Assembly (NCBI GenBank): GCA_003130845.1
Contig: QEXW01000022.1
Coordinates: forward strand, 22,313 to 86,312
Direction: 5' to 3'
Length of the DNA stretch: 64,000 bases
Source of the DNA: Anaerolineae bacterium
GTDB lineage: Bacteria; Chloroflexota; Anaerolineae; Anaerolineales; Villigracilaceae
Each line of letters opens with the position of its first letter. Within the stretch, counting starts at the first letter, position 1. The notes beneath the pieces were generated by a model. It saw nothing but the letters and a program-made list of their open reading frames with translations, had not been told where the DNA came from and ran no database searches. Positions 8,038 through 15,769 of the stretch are shown here, in pieces. The position numbers and the translations under genes are program-made.

Positions 8038-8307
8038 CTACTCCGCTTCTCCAAAATTGCTCTCAATGAGCGTTTGCAAAGCGTGCAGGGCGGCATCGGC
8101 ATCGGGACCTTCGGCGCGCAGAGTGATTTGCGCGCCCTGGTTGACGCCTAACGCCAGCACGTTCAAAATGCTCTTGGCGTTGGCCTGCTTTTCACCATGC
8201 AAAACGGTGATGTTCGATTGAAATTTGGCCGCCTCGCGCACGAATAGGCTCGCCGGGCGGGCATGCAGACCGACTTTGTTTTGGATGGTCAGGGTGAGTT
8301 CTGGCAT
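8038..8307 (-). CDS. ptsH: PTS phosphocarrier protein HPr
   Basis: The 89-residue protein carries phosphate from enzyme I to EIIA. The active His15 lies in KVGLHARPAS. Ser46 is present in NAKSILNV, the site used by HPr kinase in Firmicutes. No HPr kinase gene is in the window. It sits between the small membrane protein gene and ptsI. The ribosome site is weak (AGG about 8 bases upstream), so translation may be coupled. Confidence 0.97.
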   Translation of the reverse strand: MPELTLTIQNKVGLHARPASLFVREAAKFQSNITVLHGEKQANAKSILNVLALGVNQGAQITLRAEGPDADAALHALQTLIESNFGEAE

Positions 8308-8319
8308 GGCAAAACCTGT

Positions 8320-8435
8320 TTGCTGGTCACTTCTGACTGTTGACGGAGGAATGTTTACTGTTCACTGCTGACTTCTTCTTGCGCGCTGATAACTGCTCAC
8401 TCTTCATGAATGACTGCCCAGTGATAACTGCCTCC
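8320..8435. repeat. Degenerate heptamer-like repeats (CAGTNAN type)
   Basis: On the minus strand CAGT recurs at short spacing (for example GCAGTTATCA twice, GCAGTGAACAGTAAAC, CAACAGTCAGAAGTGACC), as in a decayed tandem array of CAGTNAN units. It spans the 3' end of the small membrane protein gene and the gap to ptsH, and has been read into that gene's C-terminus. Confidence 0.5.
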
Positions 8436-8800
8436 GCCAATATCTCAGGTGAAACGGCGCGCTTGAGCGCAGCTTCAGTTTTAAGATACAGGCGAATGCT
8501 GTTGGACGGCGAGAAGAACGGAAACGGCGCATGCGCCAGCGCCTGCTGCCAGGGCAGAGAAACGCGGGTCAGGAAACGGGAAATCTGCTCACGGTCTCTG
8601 TTTTTCAGTTGCGGGGCATATTTTTCTCGCAAATGGACAACAAAAAATTGCAAAATCATTTTGAAGTTACGCCGCGCCAGCACCACCAGGAAGGCGTATC
8701 CCAACAGCAGGCCGTTAACCCACAGGGCATGGGCAAGGTACTGGTCAAGCAGCCAGTTGCCCCAGCTGCCAATCATCGAACGGATAATGGCGTCAATCAT
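8327..8800 (-). CDS. Small single-pass membrane protein of the PTS operon, unknown function
   Basis: No family is recognised. The 157 residues show one clear hydrophobic segment (about 23-40, HALWVNGLLLGYAFLVVLA), then a basic/helical cytoplasmic part containing RDREQISRFLTR and LPWQQALAHAPFPFFSP. The last ~25 residues (Lys/Ser/Gln-rich) are encoded by degenerate short repeats and are probably not functional. The ATG at 8800 was chosen because the longer reading frame would start inside a stable hairpin (8818-8855). Its place between EIIC and HPr suggests a PTS-linked role, but nothing in the sequence proves it. Confidence 0.6.
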   Translation of the reverse strand: MIDAIIRSMIGSWGNWLLDQYLAHALWVNGLLLGYAFLVVLARRNFKMILQFFVVHLREKYAPQLKNRDREQISRFLTRVSLPWQQALAHAPFPFFSPSNSIRLYLKTEAALKRAVSPEILAEAVITGQSFMKSEQLSARKKKSAVNSKHSSVNSQK

Positions 8801-8810
8801 CGGTTTTCGA

Positions 8811-8855
8811 GAACAAAGCCGGGGCAGACCAGCATCTTGAGCAGTCCGCCCCGGC
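8811..8855 (-). terminator. Hairpin between EIIC and the small membrane protein gene (internal terminator)
   Basis: GGGGCAGAC... (8818-8829) pairs over 12 positions, with one G-U, with GTCCGCCCCGGC (8844-8855) around a 14-base loop. On the minus strand it is followed by TTTGTTC. It lies 18 bases before the next start codon, so it could reduce transcription of the HPr/enzyme I genes relative to the upstream ones. Confidence 0.6.
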
Positions 8856-8887
8856 ACATATCAGGAGAGAAACGAGAACTTGCTGGG

Positions 8888-10279
8888 CTATTTCGAGGCA
8901 GGAGCACCAGCGGCCACTTCCCAGGCTTCCTGGTTCTTCAGGTAGAAGAACATGGCCACGCCCAGCAGAACCACAAGCACTACCAGGCCACCCACGTTCA
9001 GCCACTCAGCCAGTTTGGTGAACAGGAAGCCCGGCCACAAGAAGCCATCGGCAATGCTGGTGATGCGCACGGCATTTTCAGGAATAGCAAAGTTGGCGCT
9101 GCGAGCGGTCGCCGTGAAGAAATCGGCCAGGCCGGTGGCGATGTAGAAGCCCACCGCCAGTTCCAGCGTGCCGGCAATCACCATGCGAACGATGTTGCCG
9201 CGCATGAGCGGCGCAAACAGCGCGACTACGAAGGGAATCACCGCCAGGTCGGCGAACAGGATGACGCGGTTGCCCGGCAGAATGATGGAGAGCAGGATGG
9301 CAATCGGAACCAGGAGGAGCGAGGACGAGATGGCAGCCGGATGTCCGACCAGGATGGCCGAATCCAGACCGATGTAGATTTCGCGTCCGGCGGCGCGTTT
9401 CTGCATGAACTCGCGCGCGGCTTCCGAAACCGGAATCAGGCCTTCCATCAGGATTTGCACCATGCGCGGCAGAAGCAGCATAACAGCCGCCAGGTTCATA
9501 CCGGTCTTCAGAACTTTGGTGATGACGGTCGTTGCATCACCCGCATTGTAGAAGGCCAGAATACCCAGCACGATGCCGATGATGAGGCCGAGGATGACCG
9601 GTTCGCCCATCACACCCCAGTTCTTGCGGATGGTTTCGGGGTCGGCTTCCACGTCTTTGAGGCCGGGGATGCGGTCTACAATCCAGTTCGTGACAATCGC
9701 AAATGGAACACCAGGCGCGGAGGTGAGATGCGGAATAGAAATCCCTGGCGTACCATAGAACGACTGCACCGCTTTTGCTGTCCAGTCACCCAGGAAGAGT
9801 GCCAGCGCAGCCGCAATGGCGGCGGCAATCAGCCCATACGCCAGGTTATTGGTGGCAGCAAGCACCAACGAACCGAGAAAAGCGAAATGCCAGTAGTTCC
9901 AGACGTCAATGTTGACCGTTTTCGTTAGTCGCAGGGCCAGGAACACGATGTTGACCAAGATGGCAATCGGGATAACCCACAACCCAACCGGGCTGCCAAA
10001 AGCGATGGCAGCCGCCGAAGGCCAACCCATATCCATCACATCGCGCTGAATGCCCAGATTGCTAACGATGGCCTGACCGACTTCGGTCAGACTCCCCCAC
10101 ATCAGGCCAATGACTAGGTTGATACCGATGAAGGCAATGCCAATCGTCACTGCGGCGCGGAACGCCCGCCCGGGTTTAGCACCCATTACAGCCGCAATGA
10201 TGAAGATGATAATGGGCAATAGAACTGTTGCGCCGAGGGCATCAATGATTGCCTTCAGTCCCGAAAGAAAACCTTCCAT
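8888..10279 (-). CDS. gatC: PTS galactitol-type transporter, subunit IIC
   Basis: The 463-residue, very hydrophobic protein (about 10-12 membrane segments) matches the Gat family IIC permease. Features include an N-terminal MEGFLSGLKAIIDALGATVLLP, the loop GTPGISIPHLTSAPG, and PETIRKNWGVMGEPVILGLIIG, typical of GatC. It moves the sugar or polyol while EIIB phosphorylates it. The start has AGGAG. The family also includes transporters for other polyols and pentitols. No galactitol dehydrogenase or tagatose-bisphosphate aldolase gene is nearby, so the substrate remains open. Confidence 0.92.
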   Translation of the reverse strand: MEGFLSGLKAIIDALGATVLLPIIIFIIAAVMGAKPGRAFRAAVTIGIAFIGINLVIGLMWGSLTEVGQAIVSNLGIQRDVMDMGWPSAAAIAFGSPVGLWVIPIAILVNIVFLALRLTKTVNIDVWNYWHFAFLGSLVLAATNNLAYGLIAAAIAAALALFLGDWTAKAVQSFYGTPGISIPHLTSAPGVPFAIVTNWIVDRIPGLKDVEADPETIRKNWGVMGEPVILGLIIGIVLGILAFYNAGDATTVITKVLKTGMNLAAVMLLLPRMVQILMEGLIPVSEAAREFMQKRAAGREIYIGLDSAILVGHPAAISSSLLLVPIAILLSIILPGNRVILFADLAVIPFVVALFAPLMRGNIVRMVIAGTLELAVGFYIATGLADFFTATARSANFAIPENAVRITSIADGFLWPGFLFTKLAEWLNVGGLVVLVVLLGVAMFFYLKNQEAWEVAAGAPASK

Positions 10280-10346
10280 CTTGCCTTACTCCTTTCTTAG
10301 GATGAAAAATGGGATGAAAGTCGAGCCAATTGGAAGAACAAAGGAA

Positions 10347-10637
10347 TTATTTTGTACCCAATGCCTTGACGATTTGCTCAATCACTGCCTCCTTTCCAAT
10401 TCCGGTCAAAAAGGCAAGCGTTTGAATGACCGGTACGCCTAAATTGGTCGGAACGGGGGTAGTGGTAACCACCAAATCCATCCCTTCGACCATACTAGCC
10501 ACCTCACTTGCCTTACACTGACGGGTGATGACTTCGATACCGCGTTCACGCAGTGCATCTTCGATGGCTTTAGCAACGACAGTCGAAGTAGCAATGGCCG
10601 TGCCGCAGGCGACTAAAATTCGTTTGGCTTGTGGCAT
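10347..10637 (-). CDS. gatB: PTS galactitol-type subunit IIB
   Basis: The 96-residue protein has the EIIB phospho-Cys loop at the N-terminus (VACGTAIATST, Cys11), followed by the alpha/beta fold of the lactose/galactitol IIB class. It receives phosphate from the EIIA next to it and donates it to the sugar bound by EIIC. The start has a strong AGGAGAG. It lies 53 bases after the EIIA gene, separated from it by a hairpin. Confidence 0.94.
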   Translation of the reverse strand: MPQAKRILVACGTAIATSTVVAKAIEDALRERGIEVITRQCKASEVASMVEGMDLVVTTTPVPTNLGVPVIQTLAFLTGIGKEAVIEQIVKALGTK

Positions 10638-10665
10638 GTCGTTCTCTCCTGTATCGAAAGTTTGA

Positions 10666-10708
10666 CCAAAACAAAACGCAGCCCACCCTCTCAGGGCGAG
10701 ACTGCGTT
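10666..10708 (-). terminator. Hairpin at the EIIA stop codon (internal terminator-like)
   Basis: AACGCAG (10675-10681) pairs with CTGCGTT (10702-10708), with an inner CCCT/AGGG stem. On the minus strand it runs into TTTTGTTTTGG. The EIIA stop codon (10691-10693) lies in the loop region, so ribosome arrival could open the structure. Confidence 0.5.
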
Positions 10709-11173
10709 GGCTTTTCGTAAGGCTTCACGTACCTGGAACAGGTTGCGGGCATTCATCAAATGCTCCACCAGCTCCGGGTTTTGCAGAACATGAGAAACTT
10801 GTTGGAGCATCTCGATTTGCGATTTGGGCTGGTCGAGCGCCAGTAAGAAGACCAGTTGCACCGGCACCTGCTCTTCCGGGTTCACCATGTTGCGGAACAT
10901 CACCGGGCGCGCGAGAGTTGCCATCGCAATGCCGGGCTTGATGACGTGGTCAACGTCCGTGTGCGGAATGGCGGCATTGTATTTGCCGTCCAGTGGCAGC
11001 CCGGTCGGCTGGGCGCGCTCGCGCGTCAATACGCCTTCTGCAAAGGAGCCGCGCACATAGCCGGCATACATCAGTTTGCCTGCCAAGTTGCGGATGACTT
11101 CTTCCGAAGTTTCGGCGTCCATGCCAAAGATGAGTGCTTCTGGAACGAGGTAAGCCTGCAACGTTATTGCCAT
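10691..11173 (-). CDS. gatA: PTS galactitol/fructose-type subunit IIA
   Basis: The 160-residue protein is an EIIA of the mannitol/fructose (PTS_IIA_2) superfamily. The phospho-His is His71 in NAAIPHTDVDHV, and QPTGLPL precedes it as in GatA. It relays phosphate from HPr to EIIB. Its start overlaps the end of the E2 gene by 10 bases, so the PTS block is translationally coupled to the dehydrogenase block. Confidence 0.93.
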   Translation of the reverse strand: MAITLQAYLVPEALIFGMDAETSEEVIRNLAGKLMYAGYVRGSFAEGVLTRERAQPTGLPLDGKYNAAIPHTDVDHVIKPGIAMATLARPVMFRNMVNPEEQVPVQLVFLLALDQPKSQIEMLQQVSHVLQNPELVEHLMNARNLFQVREALRKANAVSP

Positions 11174-12474
11174 AAAAGCATCTCCGAGGGGGTTTCCAGG
11201 GCTTTCCGCAGGTCAGCCAGAAAACGCGCGGCGACAGCGCCATCTACAGCACGGTGGTCGGCAGAGAGACGAAGGTTCATCACCGAATGTAACACCGGCT
11301 GACCAATTTCGTTAGCAACGAACACTTTCTTAAGCGCGCTTACCGCTAAAATTGCAACTTGAGGCGGGTTAATTATAGCCGTAAAACGGTCAATTCCAAA
11401 CATTCCTAAATTGGAAATTGTGAAAGTTGCGGGTTGCAAATCGGTTTGGCGCAGCTGATTGACACGCGCGCGGGCGACCAAATCGTTGAGTTCTTCGGCA
11501 ATTTGCAAAATGCCTTTGCGGTCGGGGTGATGCAGCACCGGGACAATCAATCCCTCTTCAAGGGCAACCGCCATACCCAAATGCACTTCGTCCCATTCGC
11601 GCAGGGTTTCGCCCTCCAGGTGGGCATTCAGGCGCGGGTGACGGCGCAGCGCCCAGGCAACAGCGCGGGCAACTACCGCCGTCAGCGAGACTTTGCGCTC
11701 TCCAGCGCGGGTTTGGGCGGCCTGCAATAGCGCCAGGCTGGCTTCCATGTCCACGTCAATTTCCAGGTGAATGGTGGGGATGGATTGCCAAGAACGAAGC
11801 ATGTTGGCGGCGATGGTCTTTCGCATGCCCTGAAGCGCAATTTCGCGGAACGGCGCCGAGGCCGAGGTGGTTTCTATCACCACAGCCGGGGACGCAGCAG
11901 AGACACGATCTGCAGCGGCACGACGCACATCCTCGCTCTGGATACGTCCGCGCGGACCGCTGCCGGAAAGTTCAGCCAGGTTTACGCCCAATTCATGCGC
12001 TAGGCGGCGGGCTGCGGGCGTTGCACGAATTTTCTCGCCCTGCTGTGCAGCCGCATAACGTTCCACGTCGGCACGCGTGATGCGTCCGCCAGGGCCACTA
12101 CCGGGAATTTGCGAAAGGTCTAGCCCTAAATCAGTCGCCATGCGGGCAGCGACCGGGGTAGGCTGGGCCGAGGGTGCAGGAACAGGTGAAGGTTCGGTTG
12201 GTGTTGTGGCTGGCATGAGCGCTTCAGGTAGCGCTTCTCCTGGCTGCAAGATGTATGCAATCACTTCCGTTACCCGTACAATGGCTCCTTCGGGATGCCA
12301 AATGCCCGCCACGATGCCCGCTTCGGGAGCTTCGACTTCCATGCTCACCTTATCGGTCGAGACGACGGCCAGAGGGTCGCCCTGTTCGACCCGGTCGCCA
12401 TTCTTCACCTTCCATTCCAGGATTTCGCTCTCTTCTTGCGTAAACCCGAACTTAGGCATGATGACGGCTTTCAT
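11164..12474 (-). CDS. pdhC: Dihydrolipoamide acyltransferase (E2) of a 2-oxoacid dehydrogenase
   Basis: The 436 residues contain a lipoyl domain (1-80, lipoyl Lys42 in STDKVSME), a Pro/Ala linker, two peripheral-subunit-binding domains (about 108-140 and 151-187, each ending in GSGPxGRI), and a catalytic acyltransferase domain (about 210-436) with the active-site HRAVDG near the C-terminus. It transfers the acyl group to CoA. Two binding domains in tandem is unusual, since one is the norm. The E1 genes lie directly upstream, and no E3 gene is in the window. Pyruvate and acetoin dehydrogenase E2 cannot be separated by eye. Confidence 0.93.
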   Translation of the reverse strand: MKAVIMPKFGFTQEESEILEWKVKNGDRVEQGDPLAVVSTDKVSMEVEAPEAGIVAGIWHPEGAIVRVTEVIAYILQPGEALPEALMPATTPTEPSPVPAPSAQPTPVAARMATDLGLDLSQIPGSGPGGRITRADVERYAAAQQGEKIRATPAARRLAHELGVNLAELSGSGPRGRIQSEDVRRAAADRVSAASPAVVIETTSASAPFREIALQGMRKTIAANMLRSWQSIPTIHLEIDVDMEASLALLQAAQTRAGERKVSLTAVVARAVAWALRRHPRLNAHLEGETLREWDEVHLGMAVALEEGLIVPVLHHPDRKGILQIAEELNDLVARARVNQLRQTDLQPATFTISNLGMFGIDRFTAIINPPQVAILAVSALKKVFVANEIGQPVLHSVMNLRLSADHRAVDGAVAARFLADLRKALETPSEMLLWQ

Positions 12475-12476
12475 GG

Positions 12477-13463
12477 TCAGTACTCGCCTTTCGCCAGTTT
12501 GCGGGCTTCGGCCACGATGTCTTCGACTTGTGGCACGGTGTGGTATTCCAATGTGCGGTTATAGGGGATGGGGATTTCACGCCCGGCCAGGCGACGGATG
12601 GGGGCTTCGAGATAGTCAAAGGCTTCGTGTTCAGCAACGCGGGCGGCCACTTCGGCCCCGAATCCGCCGGTTTTGACGGCTTCATGCACAATCAGCAATT
12701 TGCCGGTCTTTTTGACCGATTCCGCAATCGTCTCGATATCCAACGGGCGCAGCGTGCGCGGGTCTATGATTTCGATTTCTATGCCCTCACTCGCCAGCGT
12801 TTGCGCCGCCTGCTGCGCGCGCAGAACTTCGATGGAGGTGGCAACCAGCGTGAGATGACGCCCTTCACGCACTACGCGCGCCTGTCCTAACGGCACGGTG
12901 TACCAACCTTCGGGAACTTCACCTTTGGTCTTGTAGAGCAGTTTGTGTTCGACGAAGATGACCGGGTTGCCGTCGTAGAGCGAGGACAGCAACAGACCTT
13001 TGGCATCGTGCGGGGTAGCGGGCATAACAACCTTCAAGCCGGGGATGTGCGTGAACCAGGCTTCCAGGCTTTGGGAGTGCTGGGCTGCCGCACCCGTGCC
13101 AGAACCACCCGGCAGACGCATGACCATCGGCACGCTGGCCTTGCCCCCGAACATGAAGCGCACTTTGGCGGCCTGCAAAACCAGTTGCTCCATTGCTAGC
13201 GTGACAAAATCAGAAAACTGCATTTCGCCGATTGGGCGCATGCCGGTGAGCGCGGCGCCAATGCAGGTCCCGGCAATGCCGGCTTCAGAGATGGGCGTGT
13301 CTATGATGCGTTCCGGGCCGAACTCATCTATCAGCCCAGCGGTCACGCCAAACGCGCCGCCATACACGCCGATATCCTCGCCGATGACGAAGACTGCCGG
13401 GTCTTTTTGCATGGCAAGACGCATGGCCTCGCGCAGGGCTTCTGCATAGGTCAATTCACGCAT
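12477..13463 (-). CDS. pdhB: Pyruvate (or acetoin) dehydrogenase E1 component, beta subunit
   Basis: The 328-residue protein matches the E1 beta subunit (transketolase pyrimidine-binding and C-terminal domains). Signatures are [14 protein letters not shown] at the start, [33 protein letters not shown], and [18 protein letters not shown], all typical of PDH/acetoin dehydrogenase E1 beta. The ATG at 13463 overlaps the end of E1 alpha by 8 bases. A longer frame exists but would intrude on the E1 alpha gene. It forms an alpha2beta2 E1 with its neighbour and decarboxylates a 2-oxoacid with TPP. Confidence 0.95.
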   Translation of the reverse strand: MRELTYAEALREAMRLAMQKDPAVFVIGEDIGVYGGAFGVTAGLIDEFGPERIIDTPISEAGIAGTCIGAALTGMRPIGEMQFSDFVTLAMEQLVLQAAKVRFMFGGKASVPMVMRLPGGSGTGAAAQHSQSLEAWFTHIPGLKVVMPATPHDAKGLLLSSLYDGNPVIFVEHKLLYKTKGEVPEGWYTVPLGQARVVREGRHLTLVATSIEVLRAQQAAQTLASEGIEIEIIDPRTLRPLDIETIAESVKKTGKLLIVHEAVKTGGFGAEVAARVAEHEAFDYLEAPIRRLAGREIPIPYNRTLEYHTVPQVEDIVAEARKLAKGEY

Positions 13464-14430
13464 ACACACCCTCCTCGATAGTTTCGAGTAAGGGTTCAGG
13501 GCTGGCTTCAGCAAAGGCCACCGCTGCCTGAATTTTTTCGCGCGCCTGTTTGCGGTGTTCTTCCAGCGCGGTCTCGTCCAGCCCAATCTGGGCAGCAAAC
13601 CGGCGGACGGGGTCTTTGGCCATCCATTCTTTCACTTCATCGCGCGTGCGGTAGGCTTGTTTATCGCTCTTGGAGTGGCCTTTCCAGCGATAGGTAATCA
13701 GTTCCAACAGGTAAGGCCCCTTACCCGAACGGATGTGTTCAGCGGCTTCGTAGACGGCATGGTAAACAGCCACCAAGTCGTTGCCGTCAACGGTCTTGCC
13801 GGGCATGCCATAGGCGCAGGCACGCTGACTGATTTGGGCAATGTTGATGGCCTTACGAATCGGCATGGACATGGCATACGCATTGTTCTCACACAGGTAG
13901 AGAACGGGTAGTTTCCAGATGGAAGCCATGTTGAGCGATTCGTGGAACGCGCCCTCATTGGCCGCGCCATCGCCAAACAGACACAAAACCAGCTGGTCGG
14001 TTTTGCGGGCTTTGATGCTCAACCCCACGCCTACCGCAATCGGCATGTTGCCGGCCACGATGCCATTGGCGCCCAGGTTATTGGCTTCCACATCGGCAAT
14101 GTGCATCGAGCCGCCACGTCCACGACAGTAACCGGTTTCCTTACCCATGAACTCAGCCATCATCCGGTTCACGTCCCCGCCCCAAGCCAGGAAGTGACCA
14201 TGTCCACGATGGACGTTGAGCAGATAGTCGTGTCCCGGACGCAAGGCACTGGCTGCGCCAACCGCGCAGGCTTCCTGTCCAATCGAAAGGTGCATGGTGC
14301 CATGCACTTTCCCGAGCGCATACATTTCTTCCGCATTTTCCTCGAAAGCTCGAATCAAGAGCATGGTATCAAGCAAACCCAGGGCTTGCTCCTGAGAAAA
14401 TGGCATTGGAAGGGGAGCAGAATCAGACAT
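13456..14430 (-). CDS. pdhA: Pyruvate (or acetoin) dehydrogenase E1 component, alpha subunit
   Basis: The 324-residue protein has the TPP-binding motif [16 protein letters not shown] (about residues 160-175) ending in CENN, the GRGGSMH motif, and [15 protein letters not shown], as in E1 alpha of pyruvate/acetoin dehydrogenases. It is the first gene of the operon. The ATG at 14430 is preferred to a GTG at 14448. The Shine-Dalgarno is weak. A palindrome 148 bases upstream (14578-14602) is the likely operator. The acetoin assignment (AcoA) is a real alternative, because this subfamily is closely related. Confidence 0.94.
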   Translation of the reverse strand: MSDSAPLPMPFSQEQALGLLDTMLLIRAFEENAEEMYALGKVHGTMHLSIGQEACAVGAASALRPGHDYLLNVHRGHGHFLAWGGDVNRMMAEFMGKETGYCRGRGGSMHIADVEANNLGANGIVAGNMPIAVGVGLSIKARKTDQLVLCLFGDGAANEGAFHESLNMASIWKLPVLYLCENNAYAMSMPIRKAINIAQISQRACAYGMPGKTVDGNDLVAVYHAVYEAAEHIRSGKGPYLLELITYRWKGHSKSDKQAYRTRDEVKEWMAKDPVRRFAAQIGLDETALEEHRKQAREKIQAAVAFAEASPEPLLETIEEGVYA

Positions 14431-14577
14431 ACGCAGAAATGGAAACACACTCGCACAAAGAAAAGATTGTTTGATTTTAAGTAGCCACCGCGCCAGCCTC
14501 AGATATCTCCCTAATGGAGACGGAGAGGGAGGATGGTAGGTAGTTCTATTTTACTGAAAATGCCGCAATTTTTCTAG

Positions 14578-14602
14578 CATTCGTGAATAGTTTGCACGAA
14601 TG
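14578..14602. promoter_or_regulatory. Inverted repeat, probable operator of the dehydrogenase-PTS operon
   Basis: CATTCGTG (14578-14585) and CACGAATG (14595-14602) form perfect 8-base arms around a 9-base spacer, that is ATTCGT-N11-ACGAAT. A matching ATTTGT-N11-ACAAAT stands before the regulator gene, including the same GAA after the left arm. It is a likely binding site for the SorC/DeoR-type regulator encoded next door. Confidence 0.65.
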
Positions 14603-14603
14603 T

Positions 14604-14656
14604 GAAAAGAGAAGCGGATGAGGGAAACGGATAGCGGAAAAGCGGATGAAGCAGAT
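14604..14656. repeat. Purine-rich imperfect repeats (GCGGATGA units)
   Basis: AGCGGATGA occurs at 14613 and again near 14641, with related GGAAACGGATAGCGGAAA between. It fills the gap between the regulator's stop codon and the operator. No function is visible. Confidence 0.35.
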
Positions 14657-14665
14657 GCCCGGCGC

Positions 14666-15640
14666 TCATTTGCTGCGTTCCAAATCCTCACGAAAGGCTG
14701 CCAGCACGCCGAGCGCAGCGGTTTCATCCGTCACCAAGCAGTTCACCAGCCCGGCACGGCAGGCGCCTAGGATGGGCAGGGTCTTCATCTCGCCGGCGGA
14801 GATGCCCATCTTAAGCGGGATGCTCTGCAAGTGTTGGGGAGAAATTCCCACCACGCGGCTTTGCAGTTCGGGTTCGCGCAACCGACCGGCCCGATCAAAC
14901 AGGATGCCACAGACATCGCCCACTACGCCAGACATGCTCAACCGAGAGGCTTGTTCGGCATCGAAATAACCGGCGCGCACCCAGCTGGAAGAAGCCGGCT
15001 CCATCGAACCAATGCCCACCAGCGCCAGGTCGAGGGTGGACGTTTCCTTCAAAACACGCGCAATGCTTGGCTCGAGTAGCAGGGCTTCGCGCAAAGCGGG
15101 GTTAGCGACGATAAGCGGGGCCGGGATGGTGTAATACTGCCCGCCCAGTGCTTCGGCCAAATGACGCGCCAGACTCGGGCCATCTGTTTCAGGTGTGAGC
15201 GTGCCAGCCGAACCGATAATTTGATAGACCTGTGTATCGGCATAATTGCGGCGGCGCATGGCTGAGACGGTTTCGTACAACGCTGTTCCCCAAGAAATGC
15301 CAATGCGCTTGCAGCCCTGCTCCACCAGTTCATCCACCAGGCGAGCGGCCATCGCGCCCAGTTTTCGCAGCATTTCAGCGTAGCCCAGCGTGCCGCGCTG
15401 CAAGACACGCACCATCCGCAAGCCGAGCGCGGTTTGCAGGGCTTCTTCCAGGTCCAGGCAACGTTCCAACGGGTAGTTGATGTGAATTTCGACCACACCT
15501 TTTTCGCGCGCTTCGGTCAACAAGCGCGAAATCATCGAACGAGAATAGCCCGTGCGCGCAGCGATTTCTTCCTGTTTTAAGTTATGCTCGTAATACAGGC
15601 TGGCCACTTGCGCGAGTAATTCCAAATGACTGTCGGACAT
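14666..15640 (-). CDS. SorC/DeoR-type sugar-binding transcriptional regulator
   Basis: The 324-residue protein starts with an HTH (EEIAARTGYSRSMISRLLTEAREKGVVEI, residues ~23-52), followed by the SorC-type sugar-phosphate-binding domain (GISWGTALYETV, LVGIGSM, FDRAGR near 250, TDETAALGVL near the end). Such regulators respond to phosphorylated sugars. It lies upstream of, and on the same strand as, the dehydrogenase-PTS operon, separated from it by 235 bases holding a palindrome, and is the obvious candidate controller. A similar palindrome overlaps its own -10 box, implying autoregulation. Confidence 0.92.
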   Translation of the reverse strand: MSDSHLELLAQVASLYYEHNLKQEEIAARTGYSRSMISRLLTEAREKGVVEIHINYPLERCLDLEEALQTALGLRMVRVLQRGTLGYAEMLRKLGAMAARLVDELVEQGCKRIGISWGTALYETVSAMRRRNYADTQVYQIIGSAGTLTPETDGPSLARHLAEALGGQYYTIPAPLIVANPALREALLLEPSIARVLKETSTLDLALVGIGSMEPASSSWVRAGYFDAEQASRLSMSGVVGDVCGILFDRAGRLREPELQSRVVGISPQHLQSIPLKMGISAGEMKTLPILGACRAGLVNCLVTDETAALGVLAAFREDLERSK

Positions 15641-15675
15641 GAAATTTGCCTCACAAAGTCAGAACTGCGAGTAAA

Positions 15676-15698
15676 ATTTGTGAAATTATATAACAAAT
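15676..15698 (-). promoter_or_regulatory. Operator overlapping the -10 box of the SorC/DeoR regulator gene
   Basis: ATTTGT (15676-15681) and ACAAAT (15693-15698) are inverted around 11 bases, the same geometry as the 14578 site. On the minus strand TATAAT (15684-15689) lies inside the spacer, 43 bases before the start codon. Repressor binding would block the gene's own promoter. Confidence 0.6.
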
Positions 15699-15756
15699 GT
15701 TCAAAAGCTGGATGATATTCTTTCGGAATTGTGATGAATTTTTGATTTATTTGGGC

Positions 15757-15762
15757 TACAAT
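15757..15762 (+). promoter_or_regulatory. -10 box of a probable leaderless promoter (rel)
   Basis: TACAAT ends exactly 7 bases before the ATG at 15770, with no Shine-Dalgarno sequence. Confidence 0.55.
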
Positions 15763-15769
15763 TCTGAAT

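Noticed and set aside
8531..9928. A 465-codon plus-strand open frame
   Set aside because: It lies antisense to the clear PTS EIIC gene, and its product is rich in His, Gln and Arg with no family signature, which is typical of a GC-driven shadow frame.
8888..11173. Naming the operon a galactitol utilisation system
   Set aside because: The IIA/IIB/IIC class fits Gat, but no galactitol-1-phosphate dehydrogenase or tagatose-bisphosphate aldolase is nearby, so the substrate is left open.
12477..14430. Firm assignment as acetoin dehydrogenase (AcoAB)
   Set aside because: The E1 pair resembles both pyruvate and acetoin enzymes. No acetoin regulator or acoX is present, and eye inspection cannot decide.
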